63,474 bases of DNA from DASWIP01 sp036397635 (GTDB taxonomy: Bacteria; Actinomycetota; AC-67). Positions 26,617-35,208 of this stretch are shown piece after piece. The notes beneath the pieces were generated by a model. It was not told where the DNA came from. It did no database searches and was given only the letters and a program-made list of their open reading frames with translations. Position 1 is the first letter of the stretch, and every line of letters begins with the position of its first letter. The stretch is taken from the NCBI GenBank assembly GCA_036397635.1, contig DASWIP010000053.1:1-63474 (forward strand), read 5' to 3'. The position numbers and the translations under genes are program-made.

Positions 26617-26684
26617 GGTCCCAGTGAGAATGACAGGACGCGGCGCGAACGTCGCCCGAGAAGCTCGAAGGAGGTGAATCCCGA

Positions 26685-26915
26685 ATGCTACGTCTCTTCA
26701 GTATGGCGAAGCTCTCCGCGAGCTATCTCGTGGCGCGTGCCAACATCAAGAGCGAGCGTGGTGCCACGGCGGTGGAGTACGCCGTCATGGTGGCTCTGAT
26801 CGCGGCAGTCATCGTGATCGCGGTGATCGTCCTTGGTCGTGCGGCCAGCTCGACCTTCAGCCAGACCGGCCAGTGCATCGAAGGTCGGACGGCTGCAGAC
26901 TGCCCGGCTACCTAA
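26685..26915 (+). CDS. flp: Flp/Fap-type pilin (second copy)
   Basis: The product is 76 residues with a strong GGAGGTGA 8 nt before ATG 26685. It has a class III prepilin leader ending RG before ATAVEYAVMVALIAAVIVIA, so Glu+5 and Tyr+6 are present. The tail has two Cys (GQCIEGRTAADCPAT), as in the first copy. The two pilins are close paralogues in the helix but differ in leader and tail. It is separated from the tad gene operon by a terminator, which usually allows pilin to be made in excess. Confidence 0.95.
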   Translation: MLRLFSMAKLSASYLVARANIKSERGATAVEYAVMVALIAAVIVIAVIVLGRAASSTFSQTGQCIEGRTAADCPAT

Positions 26916-26932
26916 GCGGGTTGCCAGACTAG

Positions 26933-26960
26933 CTCCGGGCGGGCCGATGCCCGCCCGGAG
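26933..26960 (+). terminator. Terminator after second flp
   Basis: A perfect 12-bp stem (CTCCGGGCGGGC and its complement) with a CGAT loop is followed by TCCTGTTTC. Confidence 0.85.
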
Positions 26961-27090
26961 TCCTGTTTCAAGAGGAAATGACTGGTTATCCGAGACTATG
27001 GCGCCACCACGCTGAGTGGTGTTCAATAGAGGAACTCGGGCGACCGACTATGGTGAGGGGACTGCTCCCGGGGGAGCGAGGGGTAACGAA

Positions 27091-29082
27091 GTGCTGAAGG
27101 CTGTCATGGTGCGCCGTGCGGACGGCGAACGAGGGGCCTACGCGATCCTATTCGCGATCCTCATCGTCGTCCTCTTCATCATGGTCGCCCTCGCGGTCGA
27201 CCTCAGCGACGCGCGCGCGCGCGTCAAGGAGAACCGCAACCGGGTGGACTTCGCCGGCTTGGCGGCCGGCCAGGTCCTCCTTGAGGAGGGCCCTTGGGAG
27301 GCGTGCCTCTCGGCCTGGAATTTCATAAAGACGAACACGCCTGGGTTCTCCACGGCGGCAATCAGTCCGTGTGGCAGCATTGAAAACACCGACATCCTCA
27401 CGCAGCCTGCCTTCCAGACACGCTACCTGGATGGCGATGAAGGATGTGACCCGTTGAACGGCTATGAGTACTACGCAACAGGCGAAGAGCCATACGAGGT
27501 GATCTTCACCTACCCGGTCACGGACGCCCAGCTCGACTCCCTTTCATCGTCGGATCGGTTGGTCGACCCGAGCTTTGATGGGGCCGATCCGTGCGAGCGA
27601 TTCGGGGTCACTATGGTGACGGATCAGGGCTCCTTGTTCGGTGGGATCGTTGGAGGTGACGGGATCCAAGCCCCGGCGACAGCGGTGATCCGGGCGTTCC
27701 AAGACGATGTCATCGAGGCGCCTGTTGCGCTGCTGCTGCTCGATCCCGTTGGGTGCACCGCCCTTGAGGGGAATGGTGGCGGAAGCGAAACGGGTGGCGT
27801 CCAGGTCTATCCGTCCGGAGACGTGACCGGCACGATTTCCGTCGATTCGAACGGCACGGGGCCATCCTGTACAACCGGTGGCGGAAATTACACGGTTGAC
27901 ATCCGCGGGAGCGGTGGAGGTGCGCCTGGCCGGATCTGGTCGTGTGGCATCGGCTCCGATCCGGTGACGGGAACCTGCACGGCCGGCGGCTCGATCGAGT
28001 TGTACGCCTCAACCGGAGGACTCTGCGCAGGCACCGCATGCGAGCAAGCGGATGTTGACTTGCCTTCCCCTCCACCAGGCCACCTCTACCCGCAGCCTGT
28101 GCCTCTCCGAAGCCGGAGAACGCGCGCCCCTGTCGATCATCAGTTCAACTGTCAGCCCTATCCCCCTGGTGACGAGTACTACGTGCCGAGCGCCGAGACG
28201 CCTGCCACGGAGGTCCCGCTCGTCGACTGCGACGATCCGGAGTCGGTCACTGGTCAACTCGACGGAGATGCCGACGGCTACACAACCGATTACATCGATG
28301 AACTCGTCGCGTATGTCGGGACTTCCGGGCGCCCGGCCGCGGATGCGGTCAACTGGAGTCAGTATCCGCTCGACTTCACCGGGACGTTGCCCACCGATCC
28401 TTGCCGCGTGCAGAGCGGCGACACGGTCGTGCTTCCAGTAGGGAACTGGTTCATCAACTGCTCCACACTTAACATCAATGGGCGCTTCGAGGTTCAGTCG
28501 GGAAACGTGGTCGTGCAAGGTGGGGTATCTGTGAACGGCCAGTTCCTGATCAATACAACTAGCCATCTCGGCACCTTGCCGTCGTCGTGCGTCTGGAACG
28601 GTGACGACAGACCGGACGGCATCTGCCCCACCTCCTTCGAGCCGTTCGACTACGCCGCCGGAACCGGCGCGTCTTACCTCTATCTTCGCAGCGGCAACCT
28701 AGCGAAGGGCGGGTCTGGCGGCATCATCCGCCTCAACGGTGTCATGGTTTATCTTCACAACGGGAGGATCGATATCGGCGGCGGCAGTGCCGAGTTCACG
28801 TGGATCGCACCGTTCCACGGGACTTTCGAGGATCTCAGTCTCTGGTCTGAGTCGAGCGGGAGACACTTGCTTAACGGCTCCTCAGGCCAGAATGTGGAAG
28901 GATCGTTCTTCGCCCCCTTCGCCAATCCATTCCAGTATCAAGGTGGTGGAGCGGCGGCGCAGCTCAAGGCTCAGTTCCTTACTTACAGGATGCTTGCGGG
29001 TGGCAATGGTGTTTTGCGGATGGCACCCGATCCGGAGCGCGCGGTAAGTTTCCCGATGTTTGGATGGCGGCTGATCAGATGA
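27091..29082 (+). CDS. TadG-like pilus-associated protein with beta-helix-like C-terminal half
   Basis: The product is 663 residues from GTG 27091 (ATG 27106 and an upstream extension to 27016 are alternatives). The N-terminus has a Tad pseudopilin-like helix after a GERGAYA motif (ILFAILIVVLFIMVALAVDL) and then an acidic/coiled segment, as in TadG/TadE 'Flp_Tad' proteins. The large exported part is rich in Gly, Asp and Cys. Residues ~480-640 have short alternating strands with N-G-x and V-x-G patterns (NINGRFEVQSGNVVVQGG, IIRLNGVMVYLHNGRIDIGG), suggesting a beta-helix. It overlaps the TadE-like gene by 4 nt. The function, possibly pilus anchoring or adhesion, is inferred. Confidence 0.8.
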   Translation: MLKAVMVRRADGERGAYAILFAILIVVLFIMVALAVDLSDARARVKENRNRVDFAGLAAGQVLLEEGPWEACLSAWNFIKTNTPGFSTAAISPCGSIENTDILTQPAFQTRYLDGDEGCDPLNGYEYYATGEEPYEVIFTYPVTDAQLDSLSSSDRLVDPSFDGADPCERFGVTMVTDQGSLFGGIVGGDGIQAPATAVIRAFQDDVIEAPVALLLLDPVGCTALEGNGGGSETGGVQVYPSGDVTGTISVDSNGTGPSCTTGGGNYTVDIRGSGGGAPGRIWSCGIGSDPVTGTCTAGGSIELYASTGGLCAGTACEQADVDLPSPPPGHLYPQPVPLRSRRTRAPVDHQFNCQPYPPGDEYYVPSAETPATEVPLVDCDDPESVTGQLDGDADGYTTDYIDELVAYVGTSGRPAADAVNWSQYPLDFTGTLPTDPCRVQSGDTVVLPVGNWFINCSTLNINGRFEVQSGNVVVQGGVSVNGQFLINTTSHLGTLPSSCVWNGDDRPDGICPTSFEPFDYAAGTGASYLYLRSGNLAKGGSGGIIRLNGVMVYLHNGRIDIGGGSAEFTWIAPFHGTFEDLSLWSESSGRHLLNGSSGQNVEGSFFAPFANPFQYQGGGAAAQLKAQFLTYRMLAGGNGVLRMAPDPERAVSFPMFGWRLIR

Positions 29083-29681
29083 GCACGTCAACCCTCGAGA
29101 CTGATCGCCCTAGGCGGTCGACACGTCGGTGGACCCGGCGCCTGAGAGAGGATGGCGGTGCGTCCGCGGTCGAGTTCGCCATCATCGCCCCGCTGTTCTT
29201 CATGATCACGTTCGGCGCGATCACTGGTGCGCTGCTCTACACGCAGAACAGTGAGATCACTCACGCTGCGCGCGAGGGCGCCAGGTACGGTGCGACGCTG
29301 CCGCAGAACCAGGACTTCACCGCGGCCTGCAGCAGTGCACAGGGGACCTGCTGGGCCGAGAGCATCCGTCGGTATACCATCGCGCGCGCGTTCGGGAACC
29401 TGGACCTTGGTGTGGCGGATCGGGCCGTCTGTGTCGCCCTCGTGTTTGGGAATCCACCCGAGCTGGCCCCCGGCGGCTTCGTTTCGGATCCGGAAGGGTT
29501 GGCTCCGGGTGGGGCAGATACTCCCTGCTACAACGATACGGTAGGGCTCAACGTCGGCGATGATCCCGGCTTACGTATCCAGGTGGTCGCCCAGCGCAGA
29601 GGACAGTTGAACGCGGTGCTCGTGCAGATGAACCCCACACTTACTTCTAGAGCTTCGGCCCAATACGAGGCGGGCGCATAG
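29079..29681 (+). CDS. TadE-like pseudopilin
   Basis: The product is 200 residues from ATG 29079, overlapping the TadG-like stop. After a basic N-terminus, DGGASAVEFAIIAPLFFMIT gives a TadE-type prepilin leader and helix (Glu+5 equivalent present). This is followed by a soluble domain with HAAREGARYGATL, the signature of the TadE family. It is a minor pilus component processed by the same peptidase as Flp. Confidence 0.9.
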   Translation: MSTSTLETDRPRRSTRRWTRRLREDGGASAVEFAIIAPLFFMITFGAITGALLYTQNSEITHAAREGARYGATLPQNQDFTAACSSAQGTCWAESIRRYTIARAFGNLDLGVADRAVCVALVFGNPPELAPGGFVSDPEGLAPGGADTPCYNDTVGLNVGDDPGLRIQVVAQRRGQLNAVLVQMNPTLTSRASAQYEAGA

Positions 29682-29794
29682 ACCCGGGTTCGTGCGGACC
29701 AGGTCGGTGAGCCTTGCTTCGAGGAGAAATACAGATCCCACGTCTATGATTGCTGAGTGCCGGCGGGTCAGCCGCGAGCAGGGAGGGAACCAAA

Positions 29795-30550
29795 TTGGCA
29801 GCTGTTTCCATGAGCAGGCGGACCATCGCGCTGATAGCCGCGGTGGTACTCGCGGCGGTCGCGACCGTCGCCCTCGTGTCCTACATCCAGGGTGTGCGCG
29901 AAGATGCGGTGGGTGGGGGGCAGCTCAGCGCGGTGTTCGTAGCCAAGGACACCATCCCCCCGGGCAAGAGCGCCGATGCTGCGATCTCTGAAGGCCTCAT
30001 CGACCAGGTCAACGTCCAGGAGAACGCCCGGGTCGTGGGCACCATCCAGTCGCTGACCGAGATCCAGGGCCTCATCGCAGCCGCCGCCATCTTCCCCAAT
30101 GAGCAGATCGTGACCGGCCAGTTCGTCGAGGCCGCTCAGGCGGTCCAGTCCGGCTTGGACATCAGCGGCAACCAGATGGCCGTCTCGTTCGAGGTCGGCA
30201 TCGTGCCCGGCGTCGCGAACTTCCTCAATCCCGGGGATCGGATCTCGATCCTCGCGCAGATGAACGCGCCCGGCGGCGGCGGCGGCGGAGCCTCGGGCCC
30301 CCGCGTACAGTTCCTATTGCAGAACGTGCTGATCCTGCAGATCGGGACGCGCACGTTTACCGAGGAAGGTGCGGACACGGTTAGGCGAGGGTTGGACAAC
30401 GTCGTGTTGACGGTCTCGCTCAACGGCCGCTTCGCCGAGAAGCTCGTGTTCGCCAAGCTCAACGGACAGCTCTACCTGACGCTGCTGCCCGAGGGGGCGA
30501 GGCCGCAGAACACCCCCGGCCGTACCATCGCCAACGCTTTCGCGAACTAA
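29795..30550 (+). CDS. cpaB: CpaB/RcpC-like SAF-domain protein
   Basis: The product is 251 residues from TTG 29795, chosen because GGGAGGG lies 8 nt upstream; ATG 29810 is the alternative. It has a signal-anchor helix (TIALIAAVVLAAVATVALV), then a SAF domain (~40-115: FVAKDTIPPGKSADAAI, FPNEQIVTGQF), then a beta-rich RcpC domain (VSFEVGIVPGVANFLNPGDR) ending at 251. It helps assemble the Tad channel in the cell envelope. The Gly-rich linker (GGGGGGA) is notable. Confidence 0.9.
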   Translation: MAAVSMSRRTIALIAAVVLAAVATVALVSYIQGVREDAVGGGQLSAVFVAKDTIPPGKSADAAISEGLIDQVNVQENARVVGTIQSLTEIQGLIAAAAIFPNEQIVTGQFVEAAQAVQSGLDISGNQMAVSFEVGIVPGVANFLNPGDRISILAQMNAPGGGGGGASGPRVQFLLQNVLILQIGTRTFTEEGADTVRRGLDNVVLTVSLNGRFAEKLVFAKLNGQLYLTLLPEGARPQNTPGRTIANAFAN

Positions 30551-30564
30551 GGGAAAGGACTCGA

Positions 30565-31791
30565 TTGATCGTCCTCGCTGATCCCGATCCGCGCTTCCAG
30601 ACGCGCGTGTCCGATCACATCGGTCGCCGTGACGAGTTGGTGATCGTCGACGGGACGGCGCAGCTCGACAAGGTCCTTCACGACAAGTCGGGCAGGATCA
30701 ACGTCGTCATCCTCGGCCCCAACCTCGGGTTGGAGGACTCCTTCGACGTCGCGCGAAAGATGCAGGCCGCCGGCGAGGGTGTCAGCGTCGTCCTGGTCGC
30801 CCACGCGCTCACGGCGGATGTGCTCCAGCAGGCGATGCGCAGCGGGGTCCGGGACGTGCTACCGGCGACGTTCACCGCCACGCAACTCGTCGAGGCTGTG
30901 TCCCGCGCCGAGACGCTGACTTCGCAGATACGAGGCGCGGTCGCGGGCAAGGCGGCGCTGCCGCCGCCGAGCATGGGAGGCGACCACAAGGTCATCACGG
31001 TGTTCAGCTCGAAGGGCGGCTGCGGGAAGAGCTTCGTGGCCTCCAACCTGGCGATCGCGCTGGCCAGCCGCACCAAAGGGGAGGTCGCGATGGTCGACCT
31101 CGACCTGCAGTTCGGCGACCTCGCGATCATGCTGCAGTTGTTCCCCGCTCGCACGATTTACGACGCCGCCCAGAACCTGGAGCGGCTCGATTCCGAAGCG
31201 ATCCGCGGGTACCTGACGCCGCACCGGTCGAAGGTGTTCCTGCTCGCGGCTCCGCTGGAGCCCGGGCTCGCAGAGACCATCAGCGCGGACGCCGTGACCA
31301 AGATCGTCCGCCTGTTGAAGGAGTCGTTCAGGTACGTCGTGATCGACAGCCCGCCCTCGTTCACCGACCACGTCCTCGCCGCGCTCGACGAGAGCGAGGA
31401 ATGCGTGCTGATGACGTCCATGGACGTCCCGAGCATCAAGAACATGAAGCTGTCTCTGCAAACGCTCAACCTGCTGGGGTTCGGGCGCGACAGGATCAGG
31501 CTGATCCTGAACCGCGCCGACAGCAAGGTTGGGCTGACTGTACAGGCGGTCGAGAAGACATTGGGGACGAATGTGGACGTGTCGATCCCTTCGAGCCGGG
31601 ACGTCTCGGTTTCGATCAACCGCGGGACGCCGCTCGTTGTCGACAATCCCAAGTCTCCGGTCGTATCGTCGATCTTCAAGCTGCTCGAGATCATCGGCGC
31701 CACCAACGGCGAAGATGAGCAGCTCGAGTCCGTCAGTGCCGGGCAGCCCGACGCCAAGAAGAAGAAGCGGTTCGGCCGCGGCAATAGGTAG
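30565..31791 (+). CDS. tadZ: CpaE/TadZ-like pilus localisation ATPase
   Basis: The product is 408 residues from TTG 30565, preceded by AAAGGA. Residues 1-120 form a receiver-like N-terminal domain. Residues ~135-385 form a MinD/ParA-type ATPase: deviant Walker A FSSKGGCGKSFVASNLA, then VDLDLQFGDLAIML and VIDSPPSFTDHVLAAL. The C-terminus is basic (KKKKRFGRGNR). TadZ/CpaE proteins place the pilus machinery at the pole. It lies 14 nt after cpaB and 15 nt before tadA. Confidence 0.92.
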   Translation: MIVLADPDPRFQTRVSDHIGRRDELVIVDGTAQLDKVLHDKSGRINVVILGPNLGLEDSFDVARKMQAAGEGVSVVLVAHALTADVLQQAMRSGVRDVLPATFTATQLVEAVSRAETLTSQIRGAVAGKAALPPPSMGGDHKVITVFSSKGGCGKSFVASNLAIALASRTKGEVAMVDLDLQFGDLAIMLQLFPARTIYDAAQNLERLDSEAIRGYLTPHRSKVFLLAAPLEPGLAETISADAVTKIVRLLKESFRYVVIDSPPSFTDHVLAALDESEECVLMTSMDVPSIKNMKLSLQTLNLLGFGRDRIRLILNRADSKVGLTVQAVEKTLGTNVDVSIPSSRDVSVSINRGTPLVVDNPKSPVVSSIFKLLEIIGATNGEDEQLESVSAGQPDAKKKKRFGRGNR

Positions 31792-31806
31792 GAGGAACAC
31801 GGAGCC

Positions 31807-33231
31807 ATGAGTCTGTATGAGCGGTTGTCCAAGGCCCGGGGCGGTCCGGGAGACGCGCCCGCCGACGGGAAAGGCGAGAGCAACCTGCCGGTGACCACCG
31901 CCGAACCGTACGCGGCCGGCCCCAGCGAGTTCGAAGACAAGGTCGATCCCCTCGAGGATCTCAAACGCAAGATCCACCAGAGCCTCGTGCAGGCGCTGGG
32001 CCCGAAGCTCTACGACATGAACATGAGCGCGGAGCAACTCGAGTTCCGCGTCCGTCAGAAGCTGACCGAGACCCTCGCCGAGGAGGACACGCCGCTGTCG
32101 GCGGCAGATCGCCAGCGGCTGATCGCCGAGATCACCGACGACATCCTCGGGTACGGGCCCCTCGAGCCTTATCTCAAGGACGAGTCCATCACCGAGATCA
32201 TGGTGAACAACTACCGCACGATCTACATCGAGCGCGACGGCAAGATCATCTACACCGGCGCCAAGTTCCTGGACGACTCGCACCTGCGGCGGACCATCGA
32301 CAAGATCGTCGGCCAGGTGGGTCGCCGGATCGATGAGTCGTCGCCCTACGTGGACGCCCGCCTGCCGGACGGCTCGCGTGTCAACTCGGCGATCCCGCCG
32401 GTTGCGATCGACGGGGCGTGCTTGACGATCCGGAAGTTCGCCCGCGACCCCTACCAGGCCGAGGACCTCATCTCGTTCGGCACGATGTCCAGCAAGGTTG
32501 CGCGCTTCCTGGAGGCCTGCGTCCGCGGCCGGATCAACATCCTGGTCTCCGGCGGGACCGGCGCCGGGAAGACGACGACGCTCAACGTGCTGTCCTCGTT
32601 TATCCCCGAGGACGAGCGGATCCTCACCATCGAGGACTCGGCGGAGCTGCGACTGCTGCAGCCGCACGTGATCCGCATGGAGGCGCGGCCGCCGAACATC
32701 GAGGGCAAGGGCGCGGTGACCATCCGCGACCTGGTCCGCAACGCGCTTCGTATGCGACCAGATCGCATCGTGGTGGGGGAGGTCCGGTCGGGTGAGGCGC
32801 TGGACATGCTCCAGGCCATGAACACCGGTCACGACGGGTCGATCTCGACCGCACACGCGAACGCACCCCGCGATGTGCTCGCGCGCCTCGAGACCATGTG
32901 CTTGATGGCTGGGATGGACCTGCCCGTGCGAGCGATCCGCGAGCAGGTCGCGAGCGCGGTCCAGCTCATCGTGCACCAGTCCCGGCTCAAGGACGGCACC
33001 CGTCGCCTGACCCACGTGTCCGAGATCGTCGGGATGGAAGGCGACATCATCACGCTGCAGGACCTGTTCCTGTTCGACTACGGGATGGGCGTGGACGAGG
33101 GCGGACGCTTCCGCGGTCACATCAAGTCGACAGGGCTGCGGCCCAAGTTCACCGAGCGCCTTGAAGACTCGGGCATCAAGCTCGAGGCCGAGATCTTCGA
33201 GCCCGAGCCGATGGCACGCGAGTCGCGATGA
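31807..33231 (+). CDS. tadA: Tad pilus assembly/retraction ATPase (TadA/CpaF)
   Basis: The product is 474 residues, normal for the family. It is a type II/IV secretion ATPase with LGYGPLEPYLKDESITEIMV in the N-terminal domain. Walker A SGGTGAGKTTTLN is at about 248-259, the Asp box (ERILTIEDSAEL) follows, Walker B-like RPDRIVVGEVRSGEA is at ~316-330, and the His box is HDGSISTAHANAP. It powers pilin polymerisation and possibly retraction at the inner face of the membrane. The stop overlaps the next start (ATGA). Confidence 0.96.
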   Translation: MSLYERLSKARGGPGDAPADGKGESNLPVTTAEPYAAGPSEFEDKVDPLEDLKRKIHQSLVQALGPKLYDMNMSAEQLEFRVRQKLTETLAEEDTPLSAADRQRLIAEITDDILGYGPLEPYLKDESITEIMVNNYRTIYIERDGKIIYTGAKFLDDSHLRRTIDKIVGQVGRRIDESSPYVDARLPDGSRVNSAIPPVAIDGACLTIRKFARDPYQAEDLISFGTMSSKVARFLEACVRGRINILVSGGTGAGKTTTLNVLSSFIPEDERILTIEDSAELRLLQPHVIRMEARPPNIEGKGAVTIRDLVRNALRMRPDRIVVGEVRSGEALDMLQAMNTGHDGSISTAHANAPRDVLARLETMCLMAGMDLPVRAIREQVASAVQLIVHQSRLKDGTRRLTHVSEIVGMEGDIITLQDLFLFDYGMGVDEGGRFRGHIKSTGLRPKFTERLEDSGIKLEAEIFEPEPMARESR

Positions 33232-35198
33232 CCCGAAGGCTTCGCGCGCCGATCGCCCTCATGCTCTGCCTGATGGGTGCGCTGCTTCTCGCTGCCCCGC
33301 AGGCGGGTGCGCAGGAGGGGTTCGTCGCCCAGATCCGGGAGGTGTCGTTCGACTCGGGCGGGCTGACCAGGCTCGTCGTATCGCTCGCCGGGCCGGGGGT
33401 CGAAACTGTCGATCTCGGTTCCGGGGATGTCACCGTCACCGAGAACGGGCGGCCGGTCGGTGATGTGGAGGTTGCCGAGTTCCACGAGACCGGAACCCGT
33501 GCCGTCGCGGTTGCGCTGCTGATGGATGTCAGCGCAAGCACTTTGGGAGCGCCTTCCGAGGCGGCGAAGCAAGCGGCCCGCTCGTTCGTCTCATCGCTGC
33601 CCCCCACGGTTCGGGTCGCCCTGATCGCCTTCGCCGATGAGGCCAGACTCGTGCAGGGCTTCACCACCGACCGGGGTCGGATCCTTGATTCGATCTCAAC
33701 GCTGGCCCTCAGCCAGGGAACCGCCTTACACGACGCGGTCGCGATCGCCGCCGACGAGCTGACCAGACAGTTCAACGCCCAGCGCAACATCGTCATCTTC
33801 AGCGACGGCTTCGACGTCGGCAGCCAGACCACGCTGGCGGAAGCGGTCGCCGCGGTCGAGCGCGCGGATGCAGCGACGACCACCGTGCTGCTCGCGGGCA
33901 GCCAGCTCGACGAATCGAGCCTGCGAGCCCTCGCCGACGCCGAGGTCGGTGGCGAGTTCGTGCGAGTCTCGGACGCGGCGCAGTTGCAGGCCGCCTTCGA
34001 AAGGCTTGCGCAGGCGATCACCTACCAATGGACGGTCACATACCCGGGTGCGGATCGAGAGTCGGCCGATCTGGACCTCGGCGTGACCGTGAGCGTCGCC
34101 GGCGTGACCTTCACGGACAGCAGCGTCGTGCTGAATCGCCGGGGAGCGGTGGGGCCGCCGCCGTTGACGCTGGTAGAGGAGAAGCCCCTGCTCGGTCTCT
34201 TCGCCAACAGCCTGGGCTTGATCCTCGGGATCGCCGCGGCGTTCATCGGCGTCCTGATGTTCCTCATCGTCATCCTGCAGGGTCCGGCGGGCAAGACCGA
34301 GGAGCGCGCATTGCAGCGCCGCCTCCGGATGTACTCGCGCACCGAGCGGGTCAAGGAGAAGGAGAAGGAGGAGCGGTCGGGTGGCGCCCTCAGCGGATCG
34401 GCGTTCGGCCGCAAGGCGGTCGAGATGGTCGAGAAGCTGCCCTGGTCCGAGAAGTTCACCGAGAAGCTGCAGAAGGAGATCGATCGCGCGGCGTGGCCGC
34501 TGCGAAGCTCGGAGTTCATCCTCATCACGATAGGCGGGGTGCTCGGCGGAAGCCTGATCGGGTTGCTGCTCTTCCAGCGGGTTTACTGGGGCGTCATGCT
34601 GGCCGTGGTGGGCGGATTCATCCCACGCCTGCTCCTCGCCCGACGCATCGGCAAGCGGACCACCGACTTCCTCGGACAGCTCCCCGACACGCTCCAGTTG
34701 CTTGCGGGCTCGCTGCAGGCCGGCTACGGGTTCATGCAGGCCTTGGACACCGTCGCGCGCGAGGCGCTGCCGCCGACCTCGTCCGAGTTCGCGCGCGTGC
34801 TGGCCGAGACTCGGTTGGGGCTGCCGATCGAGCGGGCCTTGGAGGACATGGCCGACCGCGTCGGTGGGGATGACTTCAAATGGGTGGTCCTGGCGATCAA
34901 CATCCAGCGGCAAGTCGGGGGGAACCTGGCGCAGTTGCTGGTCACGGTTGCCGATACCCTTCGTGAACGCGAGCAGGTCCGGCGTCAGATCAAGGTGCTC
35001 TCGGCCGAGGGACGGCTCTCGGCGGTCGTCCTGATCGCCTTACCCTTCCTTCTGTTCGGGTATCTGACGCTGGTGAACCCCGAATACATGGGGCAGCTCA
35101 CCGAGGCAACCATCGGGAAGATCCTGATCGTCGTCGCCACCGTCCTGATCGGGGTCGGGGCGCTATGGATGCGCAAGATCATCAAGATCGACGTGTGA
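33228..35198 (+). CDS. tadB: Fusion of secreted VWA domain and TadB-type inner-membrane platform protein
   Basis: The product is 656 residues. A signal peptide (1-28) is followed by a VWA domain (~85-265) with an intact MIDAS: DVSAS (DxSxS), the Thr of GTALHDA and Asp in FSDGFD. A helix near 325-350 (LGLILGIAAAFIGVLMFLIV) leads to a charged cytoplasmic linker with many KEKEKEE residues. A T2SF domain follows (~480-600, with LPDTLQLLAGSLQAGYGF) and terminal helices. TadB alone is about 300 residues; the extra N-terminus would put a metal-dependent adhesion or scaffold domain outside the cell on the same chain as the motor platform. Confidence 0.93.
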   Translation: MTRRLRAPIALMLCLMGALLLAAPQAGAQEGFVAQIREVSFDSGGLTRLVVSLAGPGVETVDLGSGDVTVTENGRPVGDVEVAEFHETGTRAVAVALLMDVSASTLGAPSEAAKQAARSFVSSLPPTVRVALIAFADEARLVQGFTTDRGRILDSISTLALSQGTALHDAVAIAADELTRQFNAQRNIVIFSDGFDVGSQTTLAEAVAAVERADAATTTVLLAGSQLDESSLRALADAEVGGEFVRVSDAAQLQAAFERLAQAITYQWTVTYPGADRESADLDLGVTVSVAGVTFTDSSVVLNRRGAVGPPPLTLVEEKPLLGLFANSLGLILGIAAAFIGVLMFLIVILQGPAGKTEERALQRRLRMYSRTERVKEKEKEERSGGALSGSAFGRKAVEMVEKLPWSEKFTEKLQKEIDRAAWPLRSSEFILITIGGVLGGSLIGLLLFQRVYWGVMLAVVGGFIPRLLLARRIGKRTTDFLGQLPDTLQLLAGSLQAGYGFMQALDTVAREALPPTSSEFARVLAETRLGLPIERALEDMADRVGGDDFKWVVLAINIQRQVGGNLAQLLVTVADTLREREQVRRQIKVLSAEGRLSAVVLIALPFLLFGYLTLVNPEYMGQLTEATIGKILIVVATVLIGVGALWMRKIIKIDV

Positions 35199-35208
35199 GG
35201 GTGCGACT

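Larger units (their letters stand above)
26299..26684. other. 386-bp intergenic region between DnaB-like gene and second flp
   Basis: No coding frame is convincing. A GATACT box (minus strand, about 26329-26334) could serve the DnaB-like gene. A plus-strand promoter candidate (26473-26500) and a structured leader (26592-26616) precede the second flp. No known riboswitch consensus was recognised. Confidence 0.5.

Noticed and set aside
26501..26684. c-di-GMP (GEMM) riboswitch before flp
   Set aside because: The conserved GEMM core sequences are not present.
30859..33120. 753-codon minus-strand ORF opposite tadZ and tadA
   Set aside because: Antisense shadow of two genes with clear catalytic motifs.
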